Assembly (NCBI RefSeq): GCF_043290135.1
Contig: NC_134710.1
Coordinates: 457,684,376-457,748,375 of the forward strand
Reading direction: 5' to 3'
Source: Rhipicephalus microplus
Lineage: Eukaryota; Arthropoda; Arachnida; Ixodida; Ixodidae
DNA: 64,000 nucleotides
Below the pieces are notes generated by a model. The model was given only the letters and a program-made list of their open reading frames with translations, searched no databases and was not told the origin of the DNA. Below are positions 1 to 10,768 of this stretch, in pieces. Position numbers and translations under genes: made by a program. Positions within the stretch are counted from its first letter, which is position 1, and every line of letters starts with the position of its first letter.

Positions 1-768
1 AGACTGCTTCTTGTTCCGCTGCTGGTTCCGCCCTGGCTCACTCCTGTCAGTGAACACGCACGACGTAGGAAACCTAGTACCGTCGCCAGCATTGTTTACC
101 CGCTGTCAGGTGTCGACCTCCACAAAGCTTGCAGCAAGGCTCACAGTTAAGGTCCTCTGCAGGATTGTGAGCACCGCATCTCCGACACTCACGGCAATCG
201 GGCGCAGGAAACACATCCGCCCGGTGTCCAAGATTCCCACACATGTAGCATACGTTGACTTGCTTGCGGTACAAGTAAGAACGTACCAAAGTTGGCTGAT
301 ACCTTACAAACTTGGGGACTCTTAAGTCTTCGAACGCAATGATTACAGAGCCGGTATTCTAAATCATTTTGACGGCTAGAGCCAGTGGATTTAGATCATT
401 AACGATGTTCCGCTAAACTGCAGGAGGTCATCCATATTGTCCACATGTCGAATGGCCCATTTGGACGTAGAGTGTGGGGCAGTCTAGTATGTACTGCCTT
501 CAAAATCTTTTTACGCCACTATTACTGAACTGATTCTGACAAAGCGTTCGGCGTTGCTTTTTTCTGGCGTACTAGCCACCAAGATAATTTGTCTAAAGTT
601 GGGGCAAATGACGTATTCTTTATTCTGCTCAGCAGTGATGCCTACCGCCTCGACGATAGCCTTGCCCACAGTTGTAGAACCAACCTTCAGCAAATTTAAT
701 CCACTCCGGGGGTGAATTACAATCCTAATGTGCTCTTCCATCATCGGTGGCATTTGTGAAGCCTTCAT
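1..768 (-). pseudogene. LINE ORF1 (gag-like) remnant with zinc knuckles
   Basis: Reading the minus strand from 768 downward, one degenerate frame set gives the ORF1 nucleic-acid-binding protein usual in RNase H-type LINEs. It opens with a segment containing IVIHPRSGLNLLKV and ends with Cys/His knuckles: CYMCGNLGHRADVF (the fourth Cys of the CCHC box is replaced by Phe), then CRRCGAH and CKLCGGRHLTAGKQC. The segment from about 290 to 510 is recognisable but has stop codons; it includes SKWAIRHVDNMDDLLQFSG. A stop at 74-76 interrupts the frame, after which homologous-looking residues (VSYVVR) continue to the window edge. The protein would bind element RNA; this copy is dead. The clade (I or Jockey group) is inferred from the gag-type knuckles. 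ORF2 would lie before base 1, outside the window. Confidence 0.7.
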
Positions 769-1206
769 AATGCGTTGATTATTTGCGAATTCTCTGCAAC
801 ACCCATCTGTGCCCCGTCGTTCAGCCAGCTCGCCTTGTGAACCGTCATCACTTGGTGCAGGCTTCGTTGGCAGTCTTTATTCTCGGTTGGACACCGCCCG
901 CCACCCTCGATCTTTAGTGAATTCCTCTGTCGGCAACACTTCCTCTTCTACATGAATAGCTGCCATGCCAGACGAGCGCGTCCCGCCACGCAGGGATGCC
1001 AGGCGCTGTGCCTAGCACTTGGCTGACGTGGCAGCAGCACAAAAGTTGAGATAATTTCTAGAAAAGCAGTGGCCCACCTTAAAGTTTGATATCGGGCAAA
1101 TCCTATCGTCTTCACAGATCTGATGATCTTAAATATCACCATACAGTGAAAAAATGTGGTGGAAACATTCGCAAAAGACGGAGCTGAAGTGGACGTGCCC
1201 GCTCAC

Positions 1207-1484
1207 CTTGGCGATTGCAGCGGCCACCTCCTTTAGGTCTTCAATATAGTTGGTACATTTCGCACAGTAGAAATGGTGCACATACAATTTTCCAGCACCA
1301 GAGAAATGCCTGAAGAATAAGTACTTTGATGATGGGTAGAAGGTTCTAGATGGAAAGTGGCAGCAGTGAGCTGAAAGGGGCTTTCTGTCGCCTCCTTTGA
1401 GCAACCATGTCGCATGCTCTGTGTCATGACCATCAGGAAGCTCGCTGCTTTGCTCGGCTTGGCGCCAGCACACAAAGGTTTTGC
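1207..1484 (-). CDS. Exon of a transposase-like gene (putative second exon)
   Basis: The open minus-strand frame contains SSKYLFFRHFSGAGK followed by YVHHFYCAKCTNYI, a Cys-x2-Cys pair after an aromatic-rich stretch. This resembles the N-terminal zinc part of a family of animal transposase-related proteins (possibly EnSpm/CACTA-like); I recognise the pattern but cannot name the family surely. The piece is bounded like an exon: a pyrimidine-rich acceptor ending TTTATTTAG lies just upstream (bases 1485-1487), and AAG|GTGAGC forms a donor at 1207/1206. The frame stays open through the exon. It pairs naturally with the exon-like piece at 4078-4448 on the same strand, giving an intron of about 2.6 kb. 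The remaining coding part should lie at lower coordinates but is not seen. It could also be a domesticated gene rather than a live transposon. Confidence 0.4.
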
Positions 1485-1489
1485 CTAAA

Positions 1490-2217
1490 TAAAAGCAAAC
1501 AACTATATCAGACAAATCAGCATTGTAACAAGAATATGCATACTTATTTCCAATAGATGTGTGAGCCTTACTGTTCTAGTTAAATAATTCAAACGAGATG
1601 GAATAGAAGGATGGCATGTTTTCATCATACTGTGTCTTTATGTACGCAAATATTTACAGCGGCTGGTTGGCATGTCTTTCTGCTTTTCACCAGCCTTGCA
1701 TAGGTGCATCCAATGTCAAAAGGTATATTTGCACGCAGACCATGTGCAAAACAGAATACAACAATGCAACAAATTATTTTAAAATGGCTCGTATGACTGC
1801 CTGCAGCACAATCGAGCAATGCGCAAACACTGTTTGCTTAGCCCCTTATGGCACCAGCAATACCAGCGCCAAACACACATTCAAGTGCTCCCTCTAAAAT
1901 GGACTGTACTGTGCATGAAAGAGGCAGAGGGCGGATGTGCAATATGCGCTGCTTCTGTCAAAGGGACACGAACATATTTTTTTCAATTAAAAATACATTA
2001 CCTTCTATTGTTCACTTCATTGTGCTAAAATTCTACTTTCAACAACAGCCGACTGCTACAGTGTTAATATTGAAGAAAAAGATACGGGCACTGACCAAAA
2101 TGAATTTTAAACGAATATACAAACAATATTACCCCCCACGGTAGTCCTAAATGTTCTTCTGAACAGTGGAGGCAGTTTTCATAAGGGAGCCGAACCAATG
2201 CCATATATATTCAACAT
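1490..2217. other. Unassigned intronic or intergenic DNA
   Basis: AT-rich sequence with only short, unconvincing reading frames. It lies inside the presumed intron between the exon-like pieces at 1207-1484 and 4078-4448. I see no recognisable repeat or RNA gene. Confidence 0.5.
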
Positions 2218-2913
2218 TACTCTTCTTGGTGTTCAAGTATTTTGAATGTTTCCACTGCTTTACTCTGGTAATATCCCAAACTTCTTTTCTTACTGTAATA
2301 TTAAAAAAAATAAGGTGTTTAAATTGAATGTTTGCGCTATAATATATATACTATGCATGAGAACTTACAATGCCATTTAGTCAACTATGAAAAACATTAT
2401 TACGTACCTGCAGTATAAAGGCAATAAAGTTTTATTTTCCTACTGTATGCTAGTAATCAAAGCTAAGATTGATGTTCACGGAAGTGGACCAGGTACTTAA
2501 TAGACTGTTTTATTTAACAAGTGTCAGAAAACATTATGCCGTAAAATTGTACACTTTAACTAAGTCACTAAACTCCTACTGCAAGAACACCATATTGCAA
2601 TATTTATACCATTACTGCTAACTTTCCCGTAAAATTTACAATTTTTACCGCTTTATTTTTATTTGTATTGATTTTAGAGTAATGTTTCATTTTTTTAAAC
2701 TTAAGCAAGACACGCAGCAGTAATGATGAAGACCAAGTATAGTATTGACCATCTCACAGGTGCAACGGCAGGATTTTAAAAACTTCAAAATCGAGGGCAG
2801 GGGGTAAGGCACTTGCGCGCAGTGTTTTTCATATTGTTTGCTCTACGTGAAATGGAGGGGGGGGGGTGCAGGCGGTAACGGCAGCTTGAAGGCTGGCAGG
2901 CCCTGACAAAATA
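2218..2913. repeat. Tandem duplication, copy A (about 0.7 kb)
   Basis: Begins TTACTCTTCTTGGTGTTCAA and ends CTGACAAAATA. The same sequence with roughly 10-15% differences and small indels recurs immediately downstream at 2919-3627 (offset 699 at the left end, 714 at the right). Both copies hold the same AT-rich body, an ATGATGAAGACC segment and a G-run followed by TGCAGGCGGTAACGGCAG. No coding capacity is seen. Confidence 0.85.
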
Positions 2914-2918
2914 TTTTA

Positions 2919-3627
2919 CTCTTCTTGGTGTTCAAGTATTTTGAAGGTTTCCACCGCTTTACTCCGTTATTATCCCAAATTTCGTTTGTTACTGTAATAA
3001 TAAAAAAGAAATAAAAAGTCTAAATATTACTGTTTGCGCTATAATATATATACTATGCGTGAAAACTTTCATTGCTATCTAATCAACTATCAAAAATAAT
3101 TATTACATACCTGCAGTTTAAAGGCAATAAAGTTTTATTTTCCTACTGTATGCTAGTAATCAAAACTGAGATTGGTGTTCTTTGAAATGAACCATGTAAC
3201 CTACTAGACTGTTTTATTTAAGAAATGTCAGAAAACATTATGCTGTAAAATTGTGCACTGTAACTCAGTCACTAAACTCCTACTGCAAGAAGACCATATT
3301 GCCATAATTATACCATTCCTGCTTACTTTGCCGTCAAATTTACTAATTTTTGACGGCTTTATTTTTATTTCTTTTTATTTTATAGTAATGTTTCACCTTT
3401 TTAACTTTGAATCAAGACACGCAAGACATGCAGCAGTAATGATGAAGACCACGTATAGTATCGAACATCTCAAAGGTGCAACGCCAGGATTTTTAAAACT
3501 TCACAATCGAGGGCAGGGGGTGAGGCACTTACGTGCAGTGTTTTTCATATTGATTGCTTTAAGTGACATGGGGGGAGGGGTGCAGGCGGTAACGGCAGCT
3601 TTAAGGCAGGCAGCCCCTGACAAAATA
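2919..3627. repeat. Tandem duplication, copy B (about 0.7 kb)
   Basis: Second direct copy of the 2218-2913 unit. It starts at the repeated TTACTCTTCTTGG and ends CTGACAAAATA at 3627, after which the sequence becomes unique. The divergence between copies suggests an old segmental duplication, or two adjacent insertions of one element; terminal inverted repeats are not evident. Confidence 0.85.
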
Positions 3628-4077
3628 CCACACCAACCGTTGGTCAACTCTTGTGGTGTGTTGCAACCCTGGAATGGCACAGGCGGGGGCCGGGTGCAGG
3701 GGAGCGCGGATCAGCACTCAGTTTTTCGCTCGCCTTCCTTGCCTTCATTCTTGTCGCGCTATTGAATGATTCAAGATGCTCAAACAACTATAGCCAGCAA
3801 GTTTTCAATATTTTATTTTTTTAGCGTTATTTGTATAATCGCTATGTATGCTTGGTACTTCTTTAGTAAATGATGTTGACAAATCGGTCATCAGGTGAAA
3901 TACCTTTTAAGAGAAAATGGGTGAAATTAAGGGGCGCAGTACAGGATATATTCAACAACTTTGTCGGCAAGTAGAAGCACGGAAAGGAGATATCAATAAG
4001 GCAAGTTTTTAAGCTGTTATCGCGATGACATGCACAACACTAGACACACTGCGTGCACAGTAAACTTCAATACTTAC

Positions 4078-4448
4078 CTCTTCAGATTTCAAGCGGTTGG
4101 ACAATGCCCCATTATCAGAGCGGCCGGCGTGACATTCCTGTTTGTCTGAACAATTACAATCGGTTTCGTGAAATGAGGCTTCGGAAATATCACTTGTACT
4201 TCGCCGCGCCGGTCTTCAATCCGTGCGTTTTTGAGCTTCGTGGTTATCTCATCGGCAGGCCTATGAAGGTCTTCCGGAAGGTCCTTACTACTGCTGTGAC
4301 AAGAGCTGTCCTCACTCGAGCTGCAAACATGTCGCGAGGTAGACGAACCAGTTGTTGGAGGTTGACACCTAAACCAAAATTTCGACCGGCGAGGAATTTC
4401 AGCCGCAGGGTCCCAGAGGTACTTGCTATACTTTCTTTTTGGTGACAT
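4078..4448 (-). CDS. Exon of a transposase-like gene (putative first exon, damaged)
   Basis: Minus-strand ATG at 4448 opens a 119-residue frame beginning MSPKRKYSKYLWDP and rich in Ser, Arg and Lys. A short basic start of this kind, followed in a later exon by an aromatic Cys-x2-Cys domain (1207-1484), is what I expect of an intron-bearing transposase-like protein. The exon ends at a textbook donor, AG|GTAAGTA, at 4078/4077. The frame hits a stop at 4089-4091, eleven bases before the donor, so either a frameshift has damaged the copy or the true frame differs near the end. Function is inferred from the pairing, not from a definite domain. Confidence 0.35.
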
Positions 4449-4494
4449 GGTGAAAGCAGAAGAATTCAGGAGGCATAGAGCAAAAGTGTACGTG

Positions 4495-4733
4495 TTGCCT
4501 CACCACGTTGGTCTAGTGGCTAAAGCACTCGGCTGCTGACCCGCAGGTCGCGGCATCAAATCCCGGCTGTGGCGGCTGCATTTATGATAGAGGCGGAAAT
4601 GCTGTAGTCCCGTATACTCAGATTTGGGTGCAGGTTAAAGAACCCCAGGTGGTATAAATTTCCAGAGCCCTCTACTACGGCGTCTCTCATTATCATATGG
4701 TGGTTTTGGGACGTTTAACCCCACAATCACTCG
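4495..4733 (+). mobile_element. tRNA-derived SINE (Ruka-like)
   Basis: The tRNA-like head has A-box-like TGGTCTAGTGGCTAAAG and B-box-like region GGCATCAAATCC. It is followed by the family body ending TGGTTTTGGGACG. Near-identical 12-bp flanks AAAGTGTACGTG (4483-4494) and AAAGTCTACGTG (4734-4745) are the target-site duplication. Such SINEs are transcribed by RNA polymerase III and mobilised by LINE enzymes. The full-length head and body match the copies at 17128 and 40678. Confidence 0.9.
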
Positions 4734-4745
4734 AAAGTCTACGTG

Positions 4746-5337
4746 GTCTACGTGCCAGGCATCAAATTGAAACTTCAAAAATAAAAACAAGGTAATGTTA
4801 TCCACAGGAAAAAAAACTAGAGCAGACAACGAAACTGAACACTTCAAGTACGCGTCACCTCTGCTAACAATTGATCGGAACAGAAAAAAGAACAAATTAT
4901 GTAGAACTCACGACAAGTTAAGTGCGGTATTTTGATCAGATTAGCACAAAAAGAATAAAGATGTTATGTGATGGTGAAGGAGCGAACTGGATTTTCCGCA
5001 ATAACTTTCTCGCCTTAAACCACTTGATTAGCCGCCAAAACCACCAGACACTCAGATAGGCTCGTCGCCGCGTGGTCGACTGCGCGAACATTTAAACAGA
5101 AATCAGAACACTGACCCACTATCTGCTTAAACTGGTAAATGAGAAGTCAGACGTTTATCCAGTAAAAATGGCGTTGGATGCTACCGTCGGCTTCCAACTG
5201 CTAAGTGATGCTTTGTACTTCAATGAACTGCGCGGCACCGTGCTCGACGTGCGCTGGAGTACTACAGAAAATCCTGCACCAGCGAAGCTACTCATCATAT
5301 GTTAGGAGCACCAGCTTTACGCATTGCCTCTTTCATT
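4746..5337. other. Unassigned sequence
   Basis: No convincing coding or repeat signal. Short frames here lack recognisable motifs and splice context. Confidence 0.5.
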
Positions 5338-5390
5338 TTCAATTTCTGTCAGGTACCAATTCTGTCAATTTCAATTTCTGTCAGGTACCA
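5338..5390. repeat. Short direct repeat, 32-bp period
   Basis: The stretch TTCAATTTCTGTCAGGTACC occurs at 5338 and again at 5370, separated by ATTCTGTCAAT-type spacer, giving about 1.7 copies of a 32-bp unit. Confidence 0.85.
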
Positions 5391-5433
5391 TCCACATATA
5401 TATGCTGCATATTCAGGTGATACTCGGTTCCTC

Positions 5434-5516
5434 GAAAGAAAGAGCACCGATCTCATCGGTGCTCTTTCTTTCTTTCAATCAGTGATTGCGGCATCGACCC
5501 GAGGCCGCAATCACTG
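5434..5516. repeat. Two adjacent perfect hairpins
   Basis: First hairpin: exact 18-bp arms at 5434-5451 (GAAAGAAAGAGCACCGAT) and 5455-5472 with a 3-nt loop. Second hairpin: exact 13-bp arms at 5480-5492 (CAGTGATTGCGGC) and 5504-5516 with an 11-nt loop. Only seven bases separate them. There is no T-tract or adjacent gene, so this is not a bacterial-type terminator; it may be a miniature fold-back element or transposon terminus. Confidence 0.8.
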
Positions 5517-6088
5517 GTTCCCCTGTTGCCGCTGGACATTACAGTGCGCCTACGGCTTCCCATAAAGACGTAAGCTTTTCTTATATTTTGAGCCACGCCC
5601 TGGAAAAGTGTTTTCACCATATTATTATGCATGAAGTAAATAGAATGACTTTATCGCTTAGGAGCTATATTACACATGCGAACTCTTCAAACGCATCCTG
5701 GGCTTGTAGTCAACGTGATCGCTTCAATTGAATTAGTGGTTGTAGTAATTTTATCTTAAACTTATAGCAGTAAGATCAAGCTACAGGAAACAAGAAGTGA
5801 GATGCAGGGAACATGCTTGATCTTCGTTACTGTAAACAATGAAACTTTGCCTAGCCTGTCTTCAGGTCGGCTTGAAACAGGAAACTAAGTGAGAATAAGG
5901 CTTGCATTACACTTTGAGCCTTTAGGGTAACTTCGCAGTTTTTGTATGTGATGGGGAAGACTGGCTTCTATTATTCATTTATGAATTATTGAGGTTGTGT
6001 AAAATTTTCACTTCTCACTGCTTGCTATTGTTTCTGTTTTGTAAGCCTAAAATAATCTTATGTTTTTAGATTCAGTGGTAATACTATA

Positions 6089-7609
6089 AGAACTAGCAGG
6101 AACCCTAATAGAAGAAGTCAGAAAAGCTTTGGAAAGCATGCGAAGAGGCAAAGCTGCTGGTGAGGATCAGGTAACATCAGATCTGCTGAAAGATGGAGGA
6201 CCGATTGTGTTAGAAAAACTAGCCACCATGTTTACGAGGTGTCTCCTGACGGGAAGAGTGCCAGAGTCTTGGAAGAACGCTAACATCATCTTAATACATG
6301 AAAAAGAAGATGACATGGACTTGAAGAATTACAGGCCGATCAGCTTGTTCCCTGTAGTATATACGCTAATTACAAAGGTAATTGCTAACAGAGAGAAGAA
6401 AACGTTCGAGTTTAACCAACCAAAGGAACAAGCAGGATTTTGAACAGGCTACTCAACGATCAACCGCATTCATACTATCAATAAGGTGATAGAGAAATGC
6501 TCAGAATATAAAGAACCACTATAGATAGCCTTCACAGATTACGAGAAGGCATTTGATTCAGTAGAAATATAAGCCGTCATGCCGACACTAAGGAATCGCG
6601 GCGTTGATGAAGTATTTATAAACATCCCGGAAGAAATCTACAGGGGATCAACTGCTACCATAGTGCTTCATAAAGAAAGCAACAGAATTCCAATCAAGAA
6701 GGGTGTAAGGCAGGGGGACACAATCTCCCCAATGCTATTTACCGCGTGCTTACAGGAGGTTTTCAGAAGCCTAGAATGGCAACAGTTAGGGATAAAACTT
6801 AATGGAGAGTACCTTAGTAACCTGCGCTTCGCCGATGACAATGCATTGCTGAGTAACTCAGGGGACGAATCGCAACTCATGATTACAGAGTTAGACAAGG
6901 AGAGCAGAAAGGTGGGTCTTAAAATTAAGCTCTAGAAAACGAAAGTAATGTACAACAACCTCGGAAAAGAGCAGCGCATCGAGATAGGTAATAGTGCAGT
7001 TCGAGTTGTAAAAGACTATGTCTACTTAGGGCAGCTAATAACCGCGGAGCCGAACCATGAGATTGAAGTAACTAGAAGAATAAAAATGGGGTGGAGCACA
7101 TTTGTCGAGCACTTTCAAATTATGATAGGTAGATTGCCACTATCCCTCAAGCGGAAGGTATATAACAGCTGTATATTGCCGGTACATAGCTACGGAACAG
7201 AAACCTGGAGACTTACAAAGAGGGTTCAGCTTAAATTGAGGACAACTCAGCGAGCAATGGAAAGAAAAATGGTAGGTGTAACCTTAATAGACAAGAAGAG
7301 AGCAGAGTGGATTAGGGAGCAAACGTGGGTTACGGATATCATAGTTAAAATCCAGAAAAGGAACTGGACATGGGCTAGGCTTGTAGCGCGTAGACAGGAT
7401 AACCGCTGGTCATTAGGGGTAACTAACTGGATTCCCAGAGAAGGCAAGCGGGCTAGAGAGAGACAGAAGGTTAGGTGGGCAGATGAGATTAAGAAGTTTG
7501 CGGGTATAAATTGGCAGGAGCAAGCACAGGACCGGGTTACCTGTTGGAACAAGGGAGAGGCCTTTGTCCTGCAGGGGACGTAGTCAGGCTGCTGACGATG
7601 ATGATGATG
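6089..7609 (+). pseudogene. RTE-clade LINE, 5'-truncated reverse transcriptase
   Basis: The element starts inside the reverse transcriptase domain (GKAAGEDQVTSDLLKDGG) and runs to its 3' end. Visible RT blocks in order: LKNYRPISL, YEKAFDSV, GVRQGDTISPMLFTACL, LRFADDNALL (the FADD catalytic motif) and, further on, the RTE C-terminal region WRLTKRVQLKL...KVRWADEIKKF. It ends with a stop followed by (GAT)n at 7595-7609, the usual RTE tail. In-frame stops break it at about 6441 (GF*TGYST), 6521, 6567 and 6933, several being plausible CpG or C-to-T decays. The intact protein would copy element RNA at a nicked target; the N-terminal endonuclease is missing. A closely related copy lies at 62951-64000 on the other strand. 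Confidence 0.9.
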
Positions 7610-10099
7610 TTATTGCAGCTCAAGATTGATGTGTAGGAAATGTTTTCTCGCAGATAAAAATGCTTTGGAAGCACACTGCCACCTCAAATATCTGGCCACA
7701 TCAAGGCTGGGTCGGAAATAGGTGTTACATCTCAAGCTTTGTTTGTGGAGCATTCTCTCCCTAATTAAGCCGAGGCTGGCTGTACAACATTGTTACAATG
7801 CTACACGCACGTCATAAGCTGCTTTTCTTATTACTTCCTAATTTACATCCTTACAATCTATTGTAACATGGCTTACAGAAAACAAACTACATTGAAAACT
7901 TAGCAATCAAAGGGCTCTCGAAGGTGCAAATGCGCAAAACGCAATCAGCAGCTGGAGGAGGAAGAGGAGGTACTCAAACAGTTTGTAGAGTTCTGCACAC
8001 TTACGCGAGGTTTTTAATGAATATATTTTTAACATAAGGTAGGCGCTTGATGTGTTCTGTTTTTAGCAATTTCGATAAGTCTGCAACTGCATTCTGTAGC
8101 AATTTTGTTTGCTTGTGATTAGTTGCGTGTCATGATTTTGCTGTTTGGCTACATAAATTGATACTCTAAGCACATAAAAGGTGTTTGAATATCTTTGAAG
8201 CTTGCTGGCTCTCCTACTGCCGCTAAGGTCCGGGGGAACTTGAGTGTGAAGCAATAAGAGTACGGTGGTCTGGTTTCACTGCTCTCACTTTATAATTGTA
8301 GTTGATAGCGCAGGGCTCAACATACACATAAAAATTTCAGCCTTGATTGCACATTTTAAATTTCTAGGGCACTGACAAACACCTCTAATTTTAAGATGAC
8401 ATGTGTGAGATACTCGTTCTACAAAAATACTATATTTTAGTACTTCTTCAAGGAACTTGCAAGTTCTCCATGGCATGTATGCTTTTTTTGGCTTGGCATG
8501 GAAAGGACACCTCAAGCTGTAGGGCGTAAACACTTTCTTCACTCTCAACAGACGGCTTACCGCAAGCTATAAATTAACGTTCAAATAACGGCTTGCTAGG
8601 CTTTCCTTCTTTAAATATTTAAACATTTTGAAATACTGTAGTTCTGGCATTGAGGAAGGTGGTTGGCGTTGTTGCAGCCACCTCACTAGCAGCAGCCCAA
8701 AAGTTGTGTTAGCCACTTTGATCCATAAACTGGGTTAATAAAAATTATGAGTGAAGGGTAGGCTGCGCTCTTTTTTGCATGAAATTCAAAGCAAAATGCT
8801 GAAAGAAACGCCACCGGTCTTCGGAATTCAGTGCAGTAGAAAATAGGAAATTCAAATCAGTGCGACATTGCAGACAAAATAATAAAGTTCAAAACCTGCC
8901 ATGGTAGTTTAGCAGTTGACGTGCTTTTCTATTAAGCTTGAGAATGCAAGTATAACTCCTCGCAGTTGCAGCCATTTGTTGGTGGGTGTTGAATGCGGAA
9001 AATAACCATGTACTTACATTTTGGTGCATGCGAGCTAACCTTAAAGGTTCTAAATAATCAGTAGTTCCCAACTACGGCGTGGCATACCTAATACCAAATT
9101 CGTCTTGTGGCATATAAAAAACCACCAATGTATTTTTAATAGAACCACTAATAAAGTTTGAGGCTGCTTGAAAAAAAAAATCCAATTTAAGTGAATGCTA
9201 GTACAGGCCAGAATGTTACATGTGAAATATGACTGTATGCATGAAAATAGCAAGCAGAAGGAAACTTTTTAGTTATGAAGGAAACATTGTCGATATAGCC
9301 CGTCACAAGGGACTCGTTACTGAAAATGCGTGTCTCGCGTGACGTCAGTGCTAAAGTGGTGCCTGTCATGAACTGAAAACATTTAAAGATGCTGTCATGG
9401 GACCTGGTCCATGTTCACTAACCACTGTAAGTTCCTGTTATTCATTTTCTGCATTAAACATTGGTCTGGCACCACTTTGTACCATAGAAAATATGATTCT
9501 TCAAGTAATTTCATGTAGAACTTTTAAACAGTAATTTTCATTTTTATTTCGCTAAGGCTATACTTGATTGGAATGTCTAGATCCAGTAGACAGTCATGTG
9601 GTAGCTGTAAATTGTGATGCATGAGTGTGCACTCGCTCATGTGGTGCTCTGCTAAACTCCTTCTTATGAATAGCAATTTAGACAGCTGGAGTGAGTGTCA
9701 AAACCTCGCACGGTCCTGCTTCAACATGACTACATTCTGTCCATCCGACCTGCGCAATATCAGTCTTGAAGTGTTATTAGGAATATAACTTGGCAAATGT
9801 ATCTGAATTCAACTAACTCAAGAAATTTATTTTGAAGTGAGAGGCCATTCCAAACGAAATGTTTTTAACCGAACTCACTCATATTCAGACTCGCGGCTTG
9901 ACCCTAGTTTACCTGCCCCAAGTGAATCGAATCACGGGTGTATCAGCGTAAGGTGACCTCTTTTGATCTTTGTGCGAATGCTCTTTAATACTCACATAAT
10001 CATTGCTCTGCGATACGCCTTTTTATCTTTCACCTTCAAATACGAGTTATCAGTGGTTTCTTTGCACTAGGGACGTTTTTATGAAATGTGTGATTCTCA
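7610..10099. other. Long stretch with no recognised gene
   Basis: About 2.5 kb of AT-rich sequence. Reading frames are all short, with no motif, signal peptide or paired splice sites that I can support. A short A-tract at 9171-9180 may be the scar of an old retroposon. Confidence 0.5.
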
Positions 10100-10347
10100 C
10101 AAGATAATTCTAATAAGAACGTACTGCGAAATGAATTTTAGGAGAAGGTAATGACGCTGCTCCCTCTTTCCCACCCTCCACAAACTGGCACCTCTGCTCA
10201 GTAGACATTGATGTGCGAGTGAACGTTAGTGCATTGATGATGCGTAAATTGATTTGCGTGTAATGGTTAGCCAATATAAAGCTCACAGTAATGCTGAGAT
10301 TGTGTAGATTATACAAAGTCGTCAAAACCGTTTCAGGGTCCCGTTAA
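10100..10347 (-). mobile_element. End of a TTAA-flanked DNA transposon (fragment)
   Basis: Read on the minus strand, the sequence begins TTAACGGGACCCTGAAACGG and then GTTTTGACGA. A GGGACCCTGAAACG-like terminus next to TTAA is familiar to me from nonautonomous TTAA-targeting elements of tick genomes. Only this end is recognisable; the left boundary is a guess and no matching opposite terminus was found. Confidence 0.35.
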
Positions 10348-10687
10348 GAAAGGGAAATGTAAACAAACGCCCTTTTGTGGCACAAAGTGAACAGAAAATC
10401 TATAGAAATTTCTTAGAAAGAAAGATTCTTAGTTGCCGAAAAGTTTGTCCTCATCCGAGGCTTGAGCGCGGAATCAATGCCTTTTTGTGGTGTTTGCTTT
10501 ACAGCTTGAGCTAACCAGTAAGCCAGCAGATGGTAACAAGAGGGTGTTTTTATTGACAACTTCAAGCACATGACCATAGCAATGTAAAGGTGTTTGGCGG
10601 AATCCTGCAAGGTGATGGAATCGTTAGAAAAGAAAAATGGACTACTGATTTTCTGATTCCCCGTTCCGCTCGCGCTGCCATCTGCTA

Positions 10688-10768
10688 ACGTACGGGTTAG
10701 CTCAGATGGTAGAGGAACCGCACAGGAAAGGCGTTTGTACCGTGTTCGAAAACCGGACTAAGACGAAC
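10688..10768 (+). repeat. tRNA-like SINE head or tRNA pseudogene
   Basis: A-box-like GGTTAGCTCAGATGGTAGAG is followed at the right distance by B-box-like GTGTTCGAAAACC, with a Pro-like anticodon context (CAGGAAAGG). The acceptor stem does not close, so it is not a working tRNA. The layout fits a second tRNA-derived SINE family distinct from the Ruka-like copies. Confidence 0.5.

Noticed and set aside
3253..3765. 170-codon plus-strand frame
   Set aside because: It runs through the second copy of a non-coding tandem duplication and is not kept open in the first copy.
4495..4733. Working tRNA gene at the head of the Ruka-like SINEs
   Set aside because: A and B boxes are present, but the acceptor stem does not close and the conserved SINE body and target duplications follow.
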